Assembly (NCBI RefSeq): GCF_018139145.2
Contig: NC_059479.1
Coordinates: 4,898,001 to 4,962,000 of the forward strand
Reading direction: 5' to 3'
Source of the DNA: Gymnogyps californianus
Taxonomy: Eukaryota; Chordata; Aves; Accipitriformes; Cathartidae
Length of the DNA stretch: 64,000 nt
The notes beneath the pieces were generated by a model. The model worked only from the letters and a program-made list of their open reading frames with translations, was not told where the DNA came from and did not search any database. A program made the translations under genes and the position numbers. This document shows, in pieces, positions 52,557 to 64,000 of this stretch (the first letter of the stretch is position 1; the number at the start of each line of letters is the position of its first letter).

Positions 52557-54609
52557 GAGCCCCTAGGTTTAAGCATGTGCGTTTGGTTTTCTTTTTGGCT
52601 CTTACCCAGTTACTCTTCTGCCTACATAAAGCCTTGGTCCCCAGCACGCCAGTGAATTGTTGTAAAATACACAAAATGTTCTGAAACCTCGTAAAAAGAG
52701 AGAAAAGCAGCAACAATTAAAACACACGTATTGAGCTATCTTCTGTATGACTGCTTCTCATAAAAGTCAGTTTTATTTCACTTCTAAAAATGACTCAGTC
52801 GAGCACAAAATGACTGATCATTGCATTAAATGTTGTTCATAGCATATATTTAAGCCAGCTAATCAAAGGCAACCCATTCTACATTTTTATCAATATTCTA
52901 TTTCATGATTAGCAAACAAGCTGTCAGCCTTGCTGTTTTCTCACAGAAGTTAGGTTAATCTATGTAATTTTGATGAGAACAACAAAATTCTTAAGTGTAG
53001 TATTATACTCTGTAAAACAAAGCTACATAAAGCAGCAGGGCATTTTTAACTTTGAACTGCCTGTTACAGGAGACAGTACACTTCAGACTGGAAAGCAATG
53101 AAGTGTACGTATCAGTCGGCACTGGGTGGCTGTGAGTCAAGTCACAGCATGCAATACGACCGCACCTAACACGGTATAGAGCAAAGTCATGTGTGTACCT
53201 TACTCAGCTCAACTTAGTTAAAGGATGTTTTCAGGTTTTGGTATCTTTCCCTTTCCTTTTCTACATGGCACATTACCAGAGATCTGAACTGGAACCCAGA
53301 AGACGATGACATGCTCCCCCAGCACACCTCCACTTCCTCATGAAAGCTAGAGAAAAAAACCAGCAACACATATCTAGTGGTCTACACATGCTGTCTATCA
53401 AGAAACACAAAGGAACAAACACTTCCCTCTCCCTCTCTCTTTCTCTCCTTAAAAGGATCCAAACAAATTCTTTTTATTCCAGGCAGTTGAGGATTGTTAG
53501 AAATAAAACAACAGCTTTTTAAAACTCTAAACATACTAGAGAACACTGGGGAACGGAAAAGCACCATATCCTTGAAGAATGAAAATACAACACAAATCCA
53601 AAGCTTAGGAGGAAGGGAACATCATCAAGATGAAGCTGTCTATTTTAACCTAGGTACAAGTAGCTTCTCTCACTTCTAACACAGAAACACTGAAATTCAG
53701 TTTTTGAAATGCTGATTTAATTCAAACTGTATCCACAGTTTTTAAATCTCACCTTTTCAGCTGCTGATTTGGGATTTTAGCACTGCAGAGCAGCCAAGTT
53801 TAGACGAGCAAGAGAACAAATGCTTTCAAGACTTCCTGTTCTGCTTGACTTACTCACTTGGAGAAAATTCAAACCAATAAAAGAGAACAAAAGGGTACTT
53901 TTTTTCCCAGGCTATAGTTTCTCTGTTTGACTGATTCCTGACCATCCTATTAAGAAAACTTCCAAGCTTACCAGCAAATGCAATAAACATTAGACACACT
54001 ACTACTACAAGAAGTTGTTCTACGAACTTTCTGCCTTAGAAGTGTATCAATAGTCTCTGTGTTGGGGAAAGACTTTTTATTTTCTTTTATTTCACACTCA
54101 TTGGTGGAGAATTGCTAAAAAAAGGTAATTGGCCTGCAATTATTGCTTGTTACAACTTCATGTTTGTATTTGTGGTTTCCTTGAATGTCAAGCTCACTCC
54201 TTAGCAGGCTACTAGATCCTCCCTTTCAAACCTTCCACTAAAGGCATTAACCCTTTCCTGGTGCAAAAATCAGAATCATAGCCTATTTCAGCCAGGTCTT
54301 CGGAGTTGTCCATGCTTTAAGGAACAAACCACAGCTGTTCCAGTCAGGTGCACTAACTGATTTGATCACGTACAATATTATGCATGCAACTTATTTTAAA
54401 AATTCCTTCTGTTACAGTTACAGTAAGATCTCTCTGCAAGAGCACACTCTTCCGTTAGGCTACTAGAATTTAGGAAGAGTAACAACAGTCTAGTGGCTAA
54501 CCTGCAAGCAGAGGCAATTTCCATATACTACTTGATATGCATGGAGTTTTGTAGATACATTGTTAGGAATGAGGTGTTAATGGTCCTCCTCTATGGGAGC
54601 TGGAGGCAA
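52557..54609. other. unique AT-rich sequence
   Basis: About 2 kb with a CT-rich run at 53,423-53,450 and no recognisable gene or transposon. The words AATTGGCCTGCAATTATTGC near 54,127 faintly recall old CR1 but are too short to call. Confidence 0.55.
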
Positions 54610-54614
54610 ATATG

Positions 54615-55192
54615 TGTCGTGGTTTAACCCCAGCCAGCAACTAAGCACCAGGCAGCCGCTCGCTCACTCCTCCCCCCCTCCCAGTGGGATGGGCAGGAGA
54701 ATCGAAAAAAAGTAAAACTCGTGGGTTGAGATAAGAACAGTTTAATAATTACAGTAAAATAAAATATAATAATAACAATAATAGTAATGAAAAGGAATAT
54801 AACAAAAATAGAGAGAGAAATAAAACTGAAGAAAAGACAAGTGATGCACAATGCAATTGCTCACCACCCGCTGACCGATGCCAGAGCAGCGATCCGCCCC
54901 TCCCGGCCAACTCCCCCGCGTTTATATACTGAGCATGACATTCCATGGTATGGAATATCCCTGTGGCTAGTTGGGGTCAGCTGCCCCGGCTGTGCTCCCT
55001 CCCAGCTCCTTGCACACCTGCTTGCTGGCAGAGCATGGGAAACTGGAAAGTCCTTGGCTTAAGATAAGCGCTACTTAGCAACAACTAAACCATCAGAGTG
55101 TTATCAACATCATTCTCACACTAAATCCAAAACCCAGCACTGTACCAGCTACTAAGAAGAAAATTAAGTTTATCCCAGCCAAAACCAGGACA
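54615..55192 (-). mobile_element. solo ERV LTR (578 bp), minus sense
   Basis: Plus-strand ends TGTCGTGGTTTAACCCC and AAACCAGGACA, flanked by a perfect 5-bp duplication ATATG (54,610-54,614 and 55,193-55,197). Same length and layout as the copy at 28,378, with TATATAA at 54,922-54,928, the dyad ATTCCATACCATGGAAT just upstream of it and ATTAAA at 54,741-54,746, all on the minus strand. It contains an AATA-rich microsatellite-like stretch (about 54,745-54,815). No coding remnant is present. The close similarity between the two copies suggests insertions of similar age. Confidence 0.95.
54922..54928 (-). promoter_or_regulatory. LTR TATA box
   Basis: TATATAA on the minus strand, the counterpart of the boxes at 28,685 and 40,516 in the same LTR family. 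Confidence 0.6.
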
Positions 55193-55197
55193 ATATG

Positions 55198-58100
55198 TTA
55201 ACTGATCTCATGTAAATAAATTAACAGTAAGCATTCAGATTAAATTCCTCTGTATAGTAAAATCACAAAAGAGGATGCCTGATGCTACCACCCGAGACAA
55301 AGTGGTCAGAGAGAAGCATGGAGCTAACAGGTGTAATTCCTACATTATTTCAAAGATGCACAGTGGAGACAAAACTATCGCACAGACCTGAGAAGGATAG
55401 CTCTGTACCTCCTAAAGCAGCACAGACTCCGAGACCAGTGTAAAGTCCTTCCAAAAAAGTGGGAGGAGGAATGCTGCTTATTTTATTCCTGCCACTCTTC
55501 AAGGAAAGAGAAAACATTCATTTGTCTTATAAATAAATTAATCGCAGAAAGAAAATCCCCCAACTTGCCGTCACTATTTCTCAGCCAAACAACGACCACC
55601 TGACACTTGAATTCGGCTGCTGTTGGGCCAAGCAGACAGGAATATCCCTATTTGACGACTGATTTGAGCCCTAAGAGCCTTCTAAAACCCAATAACCTTG
55701 TGGTTGTGACTTTCAGCAGGTTCTTTAAGGAAACAAATCTCCTTGCAGCAGCTACCCCTCTTAAAGAGCATTCAGGAATTCTAGTTTTCAGGCTAAAAAG
55801 TGACATTTGACAAGTTACTTCTCAGTGAAGCATAACTGGCAGGCTTAGTCGGTCAGTGGTGAGCGTGTTCCCTAATTGCACAGGGGAGAAGGTTTATGCT
55901 TTTTGAATGACAACCTTGCTAGTCTGTCCAAGATGATCCCTTTCTTTAGGATATAGTTCTACCCTAAAGAAAGTACCAGTAAAATACAGTACCTGATACA
56001 CAAAAATCTTGAGACACTGGGCAGATTAAACTGACCTAGAACCACATGGTTTTGAAACCCTGTGTAATTCTTTAACACTATAAGTGAAACATGTGAAAGC
56101 TAAATTCCTTCCATGTAAAATTATTTCATTCATTCTTCTGATAAAAATAAATTCTTTTAGCATAACAGAGTTTTACTAAATAAGCTGTAAGGAGAGGGCT
56201 AATTTGATTTTTGCAGAGGTTTTTTTTTTTTTCTGGTACAGAAAAGTATCGCAGGCTGTCCTCATCATACTTTGCAATATTTTCTCTCATTTTTTAATGG
56301 AAACCCACCACAGACACAGTCCCTCCTAGGGACACAGTATATACTGCTATTCCAGGCTAATGACATAGCTAGCAGAGTGGATCAGAATATTGCAACATCA
56401 AATGGAAATGAGTAGGAAGAAGGACACAACTGAGGTAACAATAACCTGTTGTGTATTAAACCAGCCATTGAAATTAATAGGTAGGTAGCATTTATTTGTA
56501 CTATTTTATCTGTTCCTGACTATCATTAGCCTGAAAACTAAGATGCTTGTCGTTGCATTAAAAGCCATCATTAAATATCAGCTTGCTTTTTTTAAACTAA
56601 CAATGTCATATTAAACAAACAAGTTTTCCAAGTTTTAAGAACAAATGTAACATTTAACTTTGTAAGGACATAAAATGCTTTCAATTCATAAAATGCAATT
56701 TCAATTTCATAAAATGCATACTATTCATTAGGTTGAATTTAAATGGCCATTTTGGATGCTAGGTCAACTGTGGCTACCTTTGAAGTTCTCCACGAAGAAT
56801 AACAATTTCAGTTTTTGTCTGACTACCAGATAGACTTTTCACAACAGCTATGTCAAGAAACAGACCTCGCAGTGTATCAGTGCTCTTGAGAGCAACGAGC
56901 ATGCATTCATAGAGCAGACTTAGAATAGATTCGTTTCTTAGAATAATTCAGAGATGCTGCACCAGGAGTTGCTCACAGATCTGCCAGAAGAACACTGGCA
57001 GATTTGTCAGCAACATTTTAAGATGGCCCCAACTGTCCACCACCTCCTCGACCAGGCTGGCAGAATGTGACTCTGCAGGACAGCTTCCCCAGCTCAGTCT
57101 ACAGAGCTAAGCCCCAACAGCTGATCATGGCAGGTCTGCACTACGGTATCGGCGAATAATGCGAGAAGGTGAGCTGCAGTTAGATTCCGCCCTCCACCTC
57201 ACACGTGCAATGCTGGCTGAGCCAGGAAGCTGGGGACAAGGATGTGAGATCTGAGCACTGGGCCTACTTCAGCTGGTAACACAACTAGCTTTCCTGCAGC
57301 TCCTGCCTGCTCTTTATGAGCCTGATAAGTATTCTTCACCAAGTGATGAAGTGCCAAGATCCACAGGAGGAAAACTGGGGGAAAACAAAAACTAATCTAT
57401 CTACAAAGCTGAAGCTATTGCCATCAGAAAGCATTAAACATTAGTAAGTTTACAGGGTGATTTACAAGCTGTTCCGAGAAGAGAGGATATCTGAAATCCT
57501 TCATGTTCTTCCTTCCTTCCAACAAACAAATGCCTAAAGCTGAACAAACGAGAGAAAAGAAAATCTTGTGTGAATTTTTAATTAAAATTAGGGCAAGAAA
57601 CACTCAATGCAAAGCGACCTTTTCTTTGAACATTGTAACATAAAAGCTTTCTAGCAGCATATCTATTTGGATCACGATAAGAAGTGATGCACTCAGCACT
57701 GAATAACGCCGATACTGACAAAACCAGAAAGCCTGTACTCAAAGAAAAAGCCCCCCCAGAAATGTATTTTGCCCAAGCATCACTTCTACAATATGCCTCT
57801 GCGGAGAAATTTCTCACCAGTTTCAGAATGCTGCAATTTTCTAGCAAACCTGTTGCCAAAAAACATTTATATACCTAAGATGTATTTAGTCTCTTGTATA
57901 CCCTCCTGATGAGCTAAAGGATATGCAGAAGTGATCCTCTTCATTGAGGATACGAGATTTGCTTGCAGTTAAAAATGAATTGGTGTGTGCAAGGTTGATG
58001 AAGGGTTATTAGGTGAAGTACTATGTGACACTGCACTGACTTACAGTAGCAAGGACAAGAACCATACTACAAAAGTTTTTTAAAAAGGAGAAAAACTCAT

Positions 58101-60179
58101 TTTTCTGGCTTTAATAACCTTATGTTGCAGTTAAACTCTGCACAGATCAGGAGAGTTCCTTGTGTTATCAAAAAAATAGCAATATAGAGGGAACAGGGAC
58201 TCTGTTAAGAAGCTAAGATGAGAAGGGAACAGCTACCATGCACAGTCCTTAGCTAAACAAATGCATGGTAAGAGAAAACAGTCATCCTCTCTCCTATCCA
58301 TATAATCATGCAAAAGCCTTTTTGCATCCTTCTTTATCCATCTGTGATACTACAGAGCTATCTCAGACTTGAATGCATAGTCCTTGGCTAAAGCCTGTGA
58401 TCTAGCAGTAGAAGATCATCTCCTTTCATTAATATATCATATCAAAATGCCGTATCATTCTTAACTCACATACAGGAAGGATATAACAAAAAAGAAAATA
58501 CCGCTTGTTGTTTGTGCACCTCGTGGTGACCTCACCTAGTACCCACATTTTGCACAAAGCATAAGAACTGCATGAAAGTCTATGCTAAGAAAATAAATCA
58601 CGGAACTGAAAAAAGACTCATTTTTATAATAAGCAACGTTTGATTTTCCTAATTACATTCTTGGTTAGTCTGGTCTTTCTGTTACATATAAAGTTTCAAA
58701 GGTCCTTGAATGACCATCAGAGACAAAACTTTTAAAGAGAAAAAATATCTGCACATTTCCATCCAGTACCAGAAAGGAAGGGACACCAAATAAAAACTTC
58801 CATCATGGTTTTTAGAGAAGTTTATTCTAAATGTACCAAGGGCACCTAAATGTCACAGCTGTCACAAACTGTTCAGGGTTTATAATACTCCTAAATTTCA
58901 CAAGTAAGCTGGATTACAAGAGCAGTAACCCCTTTTTAACTTTGTACTTCATGTAATAAGAGTATTATCTGCAATCTATTTTTGACTGAATTCCAAGTTT
59001 TCTGTTATAAGAGCCTTACATAGCCGAGTCATGTATTATCAGCATTCTTCTGACCCTTATTGCCCTTTTATGCTCAAGAACATTCACTAGAAAGTCACAA
59101 ATAATTTTATGACATTTAGTAAGTCATCTCAGCACTGAAGTGAAAGTTTTTTTAAGAGAGCAGTTGAAAGAAAGTGATAATGGAAGGGATATCATAAAAG
59201 AAAGAAAAGTTATTTCAATATCCAAGAGTAACAAACAATTCAGTCCTAATATCCTAAAATATTGAGACATAAGATATCAGGTTTCATATTAAAGGAAATT
59301 GGAAGAAAAAATTTGGATGAAATGGATGAAGAAATTCTAATAAATAAGGCATTTCTGGGGAAATTGGTGGTGGAAGGAGGAAGACAGCATACTTCTTATG
59401 CTAAGAAATAAATTACTTTTTGTGAGGGACTTTCCCAGTGGAGTTTGTGAAGTTACCGTGTTGCAAGACCGAGTAAAGCAGCCATCTGCAAAACCTGTTT
59501 CTCTTGCACTCACCTTCCTTAGAGGCAGGTAGGTCTGGGTCTCCAGCCTGTGCCGACACCCCCCTGCACCCCTAATGCCCCCTCCTCTTTTTCCAGACCT
59601 CCACCTTGCCTGGCTGACAAGGAAAAGAGACAGGAGTTCACACATAAACAGCAGATAATTCTTAGTTCATGAGAAAGAGTGATGCAATGCTGCAGCAGAG
59701 AGAGATGGAGATTTGTACTTAAATACTGGGTTTCCTGGGTTACGGAGGTATAAGTGGGCCACCTGATTCTCTGTTTCATTTGCATCCCTTTAAATAATGC
59801 TGTCCCATGTTCCCTGCTTCAACACAGGACTAAAAATCTACTAAAAAAGAATGGTTCCTGCCTTCTCTGTCATGTTGATCTTGTATTAGTTCCTTATTCA
59901 TTTATTCCCCTTTCTCTCCTTCAATCTGAAATAAAAGCAACTCGGAGAGGAAAAGTGTTTGCTCAGAGTACACCTTGTATCAGAAACCTGGGATGTTCAA
60001 GGGCTGAAAAGAAACGAGGGCTCATAGGAAGTGAAAACAATAATAATTCATTTAATATGTGCTCCAGATCCTCTGCACAGTGCATTAATATGAGCCTTTT
60101 AAAATTCAAGCAATAATTTTGTATGTCTTTTCCTTTCTAGCCTGTGTGAATCATCACCCTCTCTTGGACTAAGAAAAGG
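55198..60179. other. unique sequence, mostly AT-rich
   Basis: About 5 kb. The part from about 56,940 to 57,330 is richer in G+C than its surroundings and holds one exon candidate, listed separately. A duplicated CATAAAATGC motif occurs around 56,688-56,720 and a poly-T run at about 56,220-56,232. No transposon recognised. Confidence 0.5.
57121..57168 (+). other. candidate 48-bp exon in GC-rich patch
   Basis: Acceptor-like CCCCAACAG precedes 48 bases that end in a very good donor GAGAAG|GTGAGC. One frame is open and reads DHGRSALRYRRIMRE, with four CpGs in 25 bases. The length is divisible by three and both ends are at phase 1. Upstream in the same frame a TAA stops the reading, so only this acceptor fits a coding use. 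A non-coding RNA exon with the same donor is equally possible. Confidence 0.2.
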
Positions 60180-60292
60180 CGGCAATATTATCCACACTTT
60201 ATGGATGAAGTACAGAAGATTAAGTGTCATGCGCAAATCAAACAAAAGTCTTCAGAAGAGCTCCCGAACCAAAGTCTGGTACTTTAACCGTA
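60180..60292 (-). mobile_element. MIR SINE remnant
   Basis: The plus strand reads ATTATCCACACTTTATGGATG, then AGTACAGAAGATTAAGTG, TCATGCGCAAATC and CCGAACCAAAGTCTGG. These follow in order the reverse complement of the MIR core (ATTATCCCCATTTTACAGATG, GAGGTTAAGTG, TTGCCCAAGGTCA, CGAACCCAGGTCTG). MIR is a tRNA-derived CORE-SINE active early in amniote history, and scattered decayed copies survive in birds. Only the tRNA-related and core parts can be seen. Confidence 0.65.
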
Positions 60293-62994
60293 TGATAGTT
60301 TTCCTCTGCCAGGTATTTAAATTTTACCCCAGTAGTTCAGGAGTTCCCATTAGCACAGAATTCATTCCAGCACCTGTCACCAATGAAAGAGATTAGAGTT
60401 CATGAAGAGGATCCCATCTGTCTCCTCTATCATATTTTCCCCTTACTGAAGATGGGACGTGGCCACAGAGTGCTGCTGAAGGAACGGAGAGTGCTAGTGG
60501 AAGGGAAAGAGCAAACAACACATTGCAGAGGCCACAGCAATTTTCAGAAAACAATAGAGGAAGTCTTTGTAGTTTTGTTTGGCTCTGCTGACGTAGACAC
60601 CAGTCTGGACCTTGGAGATAATAAATATGAAAGACTTGAGGGTGGAGACATCACAGGACGGGTTTCTGGAGAATTGCCATTTTGTCTTGGCATATATTCA
60701 TTAGATTTTAAACCAGGGTGACAGAAAGAATTAATCTGTATCTCTAATATTTTTGTAAATAATGCTTCATTACTATTCTCATGCATTGAGTTTTATACTT
60801 TACAACTGATTTGCAGCTGCTGACTTTGCTTTCCACGCTTGCATTGACACTGCACATCTTTTAAGCTAACACACTTGCCCTCTCCTTAGCCCTTAAGGGG
60901 ACACGGGCTTACAGGGACATGGGCTGATCTTACCCAGATAACAATCTCTCACATATCAGAAAGCAGCAGCATAAAATGTAATTGAGAGGAATCATGATAA
61001 AGCCATAGAGGGGAACCACGGGTCCCAGAATACATTGCTTCATGTTGCTCAGAGGCTTTTCTCTGTATAGGCATAATAATATCCCAGCAATGAGGATTAT
61101 ATAGCCCATTTGCAATGCTTGATACAATGGTAAAGGCTGTCAAGGTGTGACATATGAATCTTAAGATATCCACTCTCTGTGCATACACCTCGGAATTAAA
61201 TGAAAACCAAGTTAATAGATTTTCTTCCAATATTACCTTGTTATTAGTATGATATTGTTACCTACTACTCAAATAATGCTTAGCATATTACATGTGGATG
61301 GAGGAGATGGTGCTTCTGCATTTTCCAAAGCTAAATACAGGAAGCGGGGATGTACACTATACACGTATGGGTGTACACAGATGTATTTACACACCTTTCT
61401 ACACACAGTACAGAACTACTAGAACTACAGAGTTGGTACTTCGCCTTCTTCCAAGTCTTGTTCCCAATTTTAACTTGTGGATATTCATGGTATCTGCCCA
61501 GTAAACCCTATTAAAAATCAAAATAGCTTTTTGAGTCAGTACAGGTAAGATTGTTACTATACAAACAGATAGCTTGTGTTTCTGCCGGAAAGGAATGTTC
61601 ATTCCATTACGTTCAGTTTTTGTCGATTTACATTAATTATTAACATGTTTCTAATGAGATCCTTGGAACGCTTGGGAGTCCATGAAAAACAAAATCTCCA
61701 TAACCTTTGTTTGGAAACAGCTTTATCTGTCCTGGGTTTATGCTCCTTGGGTATTAAGTCCAAGTCTTGGCATCCTGAAGACTCCTGTACTCTGATCTTT
61801 TGCTGGCCAGTCCAGCAGGGAGATGCTCCCATGTGGAAGACGTGACAAACTAAATTTAATCTCCTAAACCAGAAGATGACCTAGTCCCAAATAAATGTTG
61901 AGGAGATTCTGATTACTGAAAGCAATCTTTTGGGCAGCTAAAAACTGTATTTTCTGTCTCATATGGGCCTGGATATTTCATCTTTATATTAGAGCAATAG
62001 AATGAGGACATTGAATACCAAGGATTTTGGAAATGGAAAGCCTATATGAACACACAACTCCATTGAAGTTAATTTCAAAACTCCTGCTGACTTCACTGTG
62101 CCAAAAATTTCATCCTTCATCCTGCAATATTCAACAACTGCATGTGATAACTCATCCCAGCTTATCCCAACAAAGGCTTTCCTGAACATGACCGAGCTGT
62201 GCCCGAAGCATGTTAGCAACAGCTTAGCTTCTTAGTGTAGGAAGCATGTGATCTATTTCAATCAATCAATGAGCTATAGATCAATATGACAGGAAGGCTC
62301 AGTGTTAAAAAACTAAATAATGACTGCTTTCTGAAAAGTCTGTTTCAACTTTAAGTCTCAGTTGCCCATCTCTGCTGAATCTGCAAGACGGAGCACAAAG
62401 TTAAGCAATGAGAAGGAAAAAATAGAGAATAAATCATTGGTAGCAAGACTAAAAGCAAACAGAAGATCTTACACCTTATGCTCAGGAAAAAGCAGTAATG
62501 CAGTAAGTAAAGTAAATGCAGAAAAAGAATGTTTTTATTTCACAACTTAGTTTTAGTATTTGAAAATGCATTTAATAATTCTCACCTGATTTAAATGTTA
62601 TGATAGAAAATTAATGTCGTGATTATGTAGGTGGTCACCCCAATGATCACTTCCATGATGAAGAAATAACATCAGTTAGGCACGGGAGTTAGTTTTGCAT
62701 TGTAAGCAAAAGTTATTTTTAAGTGCTGATTTATAGATGTCATATAAAAAGGTGACCAAAATAATACTCAGAACTTCAAAATCGCAGTGGTATAAGCTAT
62801 GCTGTTAAAGTCTAGGATTCAGAAAAGTTTCATGTTGTCTTCATAACCTGTAAGACTGTACTGCAATCCTTTGCATATTATGAATTATCAAAGTAAGCTT
62901 TTAAAACTTAACAGCAGTGTAGCAAGTGGCAGGCAAAGTAAATTTTATTCTTATGTAATATTCAGGCTTGAAATTTTGAGGTATTTTGATTTAT
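60293..62994. other. unique sequence, no confident gene
   Basis: About 2.7 kb. The frame at 60,383-60,721 (112 codons, plus strand) starts beside the MIR remnant and resembles nothing recognised. A good donor (CAG|GTAAGA) lies near 61,544 but the sequence before it is not open. Nothing else seen. Confidence 0.5.
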
Positions 62995-63190
62995 TGTTGT
63001 TATTTTTATTGCAAGATTTTAAGGTCAGAAAAGACTATTATCTCATCTGATCTAGCTTCCTGTCTATCACCAGTCATTAGCTCTCACATCTCGGCCAGGC
63101 CTCTCTATGAAGAGCTCTAAGAGGGAGCATTACAGTTCTCATGAAAATGTCAGTGACTGAGCTGCCAGATATGCCAGAAGCTCCTACAGT
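62995..63190 (-). mobile_element. ancient CR1 LINE remnant (3' part)
   Basis: TTTTAAGGTCAGAAAAGACTA followed by TCATCTGATCTAGCTTCCTG and, further on, AAATGTCAGTGACTGAG follow the order and spacing of the old amniote CR1 3' region read in reverse (AAGGCCAGAAGGGACCATT, TCATCTAGTCTGACCTCCTG, AAATTGTCAGTGATGGAG). The divergence is much greater than in the CR1s at 29-34 kb, so this is an old copy. Boundaries are approximate. Confidence 0.6.
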
Positions 63191-64000
63191 GGAAGAAGCC
63201 TGATCAAGTGATGTGCCTGCAGATGAACTCACAAATGCCAAATATGCCTTGCTATTACAGGGAGAGATTAAAGTTTAAATTTGCTATTAATCTGGAAAAA
63301 TGCTTCACTGGCCTTACCTTTCTTTCTTTGATTTTTGGGTATGTTCACAAATGTTCCAAATACAAGTAACATTTATATGCAGAACTACATAAGTTGTCTG
63401 TTTAAAGAGCAGATTCATGTTTTAGCAGACAGACACACACATGCCCCCCCAATCCATTAAAATTTAACACAATATCTCAGGAATCTAGCACAGTTGTACA
63501 AAACCCTTATTTTGATTACACCAGTCTGATAATAAAAGCAAGTGAAGTTCCTGTTGGCAACAGGGAGCCTAGGAAAAAGTCAGGTAGAAATCTCAAGTCT
63601 ACTTCTAGTGAGGTCATGAGATTACAGCACGCTAGGAGACTGAAGGCTCCGACTCACGCTCACTAAGCAAACAGCTGTGGCAATGTAAAGCTGTACTTCC
63701 CCCAGCTGTTCATTATCACTTGGCCAGATGTTACCATCCCTGTAGCAGAAAATGAAACACGTGACATCACCTTCTCTCTTTCAGCACTATCTGGTATTTC
63801 AGCACAAAGTTACTCTGCCAACTTGCAGGAACTACGAATGAAACACAGACCCCAATTTCCCACGCTAATTCACATTACCAGAACTAGAGTTGCTGTAGCT
63901 CCACTGTCAGGTCACCAAATCCAGTTGCATTTACAGTAGCCGAGTCTCTTCTGTTCAAAGTTCAGCCACACACAGGTAACTGAGTAGCGATTTTCTACCT
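63191..64000. other. unique sequence to window end
   Basis: About 800 bases with no recognised repeat or gene. It ends near a CACACAG|GTAACTG donor-like site at 63,976 on the plus strand, without a convincing open frame. Confidence 0.5.

Overview
The window looks like about 64 kb of AT-rich nuclear DNA from a bird, probably a neoavian and probably a macrochromosome. It carries avian CR1 LINEs ending in the ATTCTATG 3' repeat, bird endogenous-retrovirus solo LTRs flanked by 5-bp duplications, and faint ancient amniote repeats (old CR1, one MIR). There are no bacterial operons, no rRNA or tRNA genes that I can recognise, and no CRISPR array. No intact conventional protein gene can be read with confidence. 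The window behaves like a large intron or an intergenic stretch.

Layout. 1-7,389: unique AT-rich DNA with a few weak minus-strand exon candidates (995-1,147; 4,244-4,351; 6,516-6,661). 7,390-8,200, possibly to about 8,960: an ancient, decayed CR1 in minus orientation, next to a divergent solo LTR at 8,992-9,575 (target duplication AAAGG). 9,576-28,372: almost 19 kb of unique sequence. 28,378-28,955: solo LTR, minus (duplication AATGT). 29,287-about 32,240: a long CR1 in minus orientation keeping most of ORF2 (endonuclease plus reverse transcriptase) with several stops and two frameshifts. 33,690-34,166: a second, 5'-truncated CR1 in the same orientation, about 98% identical to the end of the first. 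40,252-40,841: a plus-strand LTR of the 28-kb family, without a matching target duplication. 42,961-43,270: a small CpG-dense islet. 46,752-47,110: a 5'-truncated LTR related to the 9-kb one. 52,379-52,556: a GC-rich segment with a strong splice acceptor and two long open frames. 54,615-55,192: another minus-strand solo LTR (duplication ATATG). 60,180-60,292: a MIR SINE remnant. About 62,995-63,190: an ancient CR1 remnant.

How it works together. The supported content is mobile-element derived. Successive layers are visible: very old CR1 and MIR fossils, then two related LTR families reduced to solo LTRs, and CR1 copies that still align almost perfectly to each other. The rest is host sequence in which only low-confidence exon and promoter candidates can be proposed. 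Three LTRs of one family alternate in orientation across 27 kb, and the two similar CR1 tails are direct repeats about 4 kb apart, so the region has substrates for recombination. The best leads for undescribed host function are the CpG islet at 43 kb and the exon-like segment at 52.4 kb.
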